Shown: positions 19,842 to 19,982 of the stretch, piece after piece | How positions within the stretch are numbered: position 1 is the first letter of the stretch | Layout: each line of letters starts with the position of its first letter | Origin: JBBRYK01 sp038237665 | GTDB taxonomy: Bacteria; Actinomycetota; Thermoleophilia; Gaiellales; Gaiellaceae | Reading direction: 5' to 3' | Length of the DNA stretch: 19,982 nucleotides | NCBI GenBank assembly: GCA_038237665.1 | Contig: JBBRYK010000048.1 | Span: 1 to 19,982, forward strand | Program-made: the position numbers and the translations under genes | The notes under the pieces: model-generated | Told to the model about the DNA's origin: nothing | What the model saw: the letters and a program-made list of their open reading frames with translations, nothing else | Databases searched by the model: none

Positions 19842-19982
19842 CTGTCCTGCCCGCGGACGTTGTGAACGCGGCTGAGTGGTGGTTGGCCGCCGAGCGAGCT
19901 GTGTGGTCTGCGTTGGTTGTAGTGCTGGAGCCAGTGTGGCAGGGCTCGGTTGCGGTCGTGGTGTGAGCGGTAGCTGAGTCCG
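19838..19982 (-). mobile_element. 3' end of an IS481-like transposase, cut by the window edge
   Basis: On the minus strand the frame running in from 19982 reads SYRSHHDRNRALPHWLQHYN, then QRRPHSSLGGQPPLSRVHNV and RGQDS, ending at TAG 19840-19838. WLxxYNxxRPHSxLGGxPPxSRV is the C-terminal end of DDE integrase-type transposases of the IS481 (or related IS3) group. Only 47 codons are visible, so activity and the left end cannot be judged. The terminal inverted repeat is not identified. It lies directly against the pilin-like tail, which suggests the element or an associated deletion removed the rest of that gene. Confidence 0.75.

Noticed and set aside
1..19982. CRISPR arrays, tRNA or rRNA genes
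   Set aside because: No regularly spaced direct repeats, cloverleaf with CCA-type acceptor, or rRNA-like stretches were noticed by eye.

Overview
The window is high-GC bacterial DNA. Frequent GTG and TTG starts, TAnnnT-type -10 boxes close to start codons, an RskA-type anti-sigma/ECF pair, and very Arg/Ala/Gly-rich shadow frames suggest a deep-branching actinobacterium, perhaps Thermoleophilia (Gaiellales or Solirubrobacterales). The lineage is inferred from style and gene content; no rRNA or strict marker is present.

Region 1 (1-5010, plus strand) looks like one transcription unit. It encodes a secreted DUF4331 protein, a membrane-anchored TPR protein, a 43-residue relic of a NicO-type metal transporter, an intact NicO/UreH-like nickel-cobalt transporter with a His-rich loop, an RskA-like anti-sigma factor and its ECF sigma factor. 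Most junctions overlap or abut, so it reads as an ECF-controlled envelope/metal module.

Region 2 (5007-7839) is a cell-surface-flavoured divergon. A cupin/JmjC-like oxygenase and an acyltransferase with a BioF2-like fold lie on the minus strand, and a family 2 glycosyltransferase lies on the plus strand. Region 3 (7863-10217, plus) carries argF, a rhomboid protease, a small zincin metallopeptidase, a possible 30-residue membrane peptide and a DUF2630-like coiled-coil protein. Several of these genes have -10 boxes only 6-8 bases before a GTG, which suggests leaderless mRNAs.

Region 4 (10171-12579) holds a DUF4214-like plus methyltransferase protein, a perfect 28-bp palindrome, a NUDIX hydrolase and two unrecognised small genes. 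Region 5 (12706-13457, plus) has a cold-shock protein, a clear intrinsic terminator and then IF-1 (infA). The best-supported infA start is a non-canonical AUC behind a strong Shine-Dalgarno.

Region 6 (13454-18966, minus) contains, in transcription order: a decayed thiamine-diphosphate enzyme; a chlD-type chelatase gene whose ATPase and VWA halves are joined through a -1 frameshift at a run of nine A; a hypothetical gene; a 38-residue Lys-rich protein; and a UPF0104 membrane protein whose ribosome-binding site sits in a hairpin. A 65-residue protein is coupled to the last one. Region 7 (19040-19982) has a DUF1326 protein, the orphan tail of a pilin-like gene and the 3' end of an IS481-like transposase that runs off the window.

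The strongest points for a second look are the chlD recoding site, the csp-terminator-infA(AUC) arrangement, the SD-sequestering hairpin, the DUF4331/NicO/ECF operon and the 28-bp palindrome. Three genes (NicO relic, thiamine-diphosphate enzyme, pilin tail) show deletions or frameshifts, so either real gene decay or local assembly error should be kept in mind.
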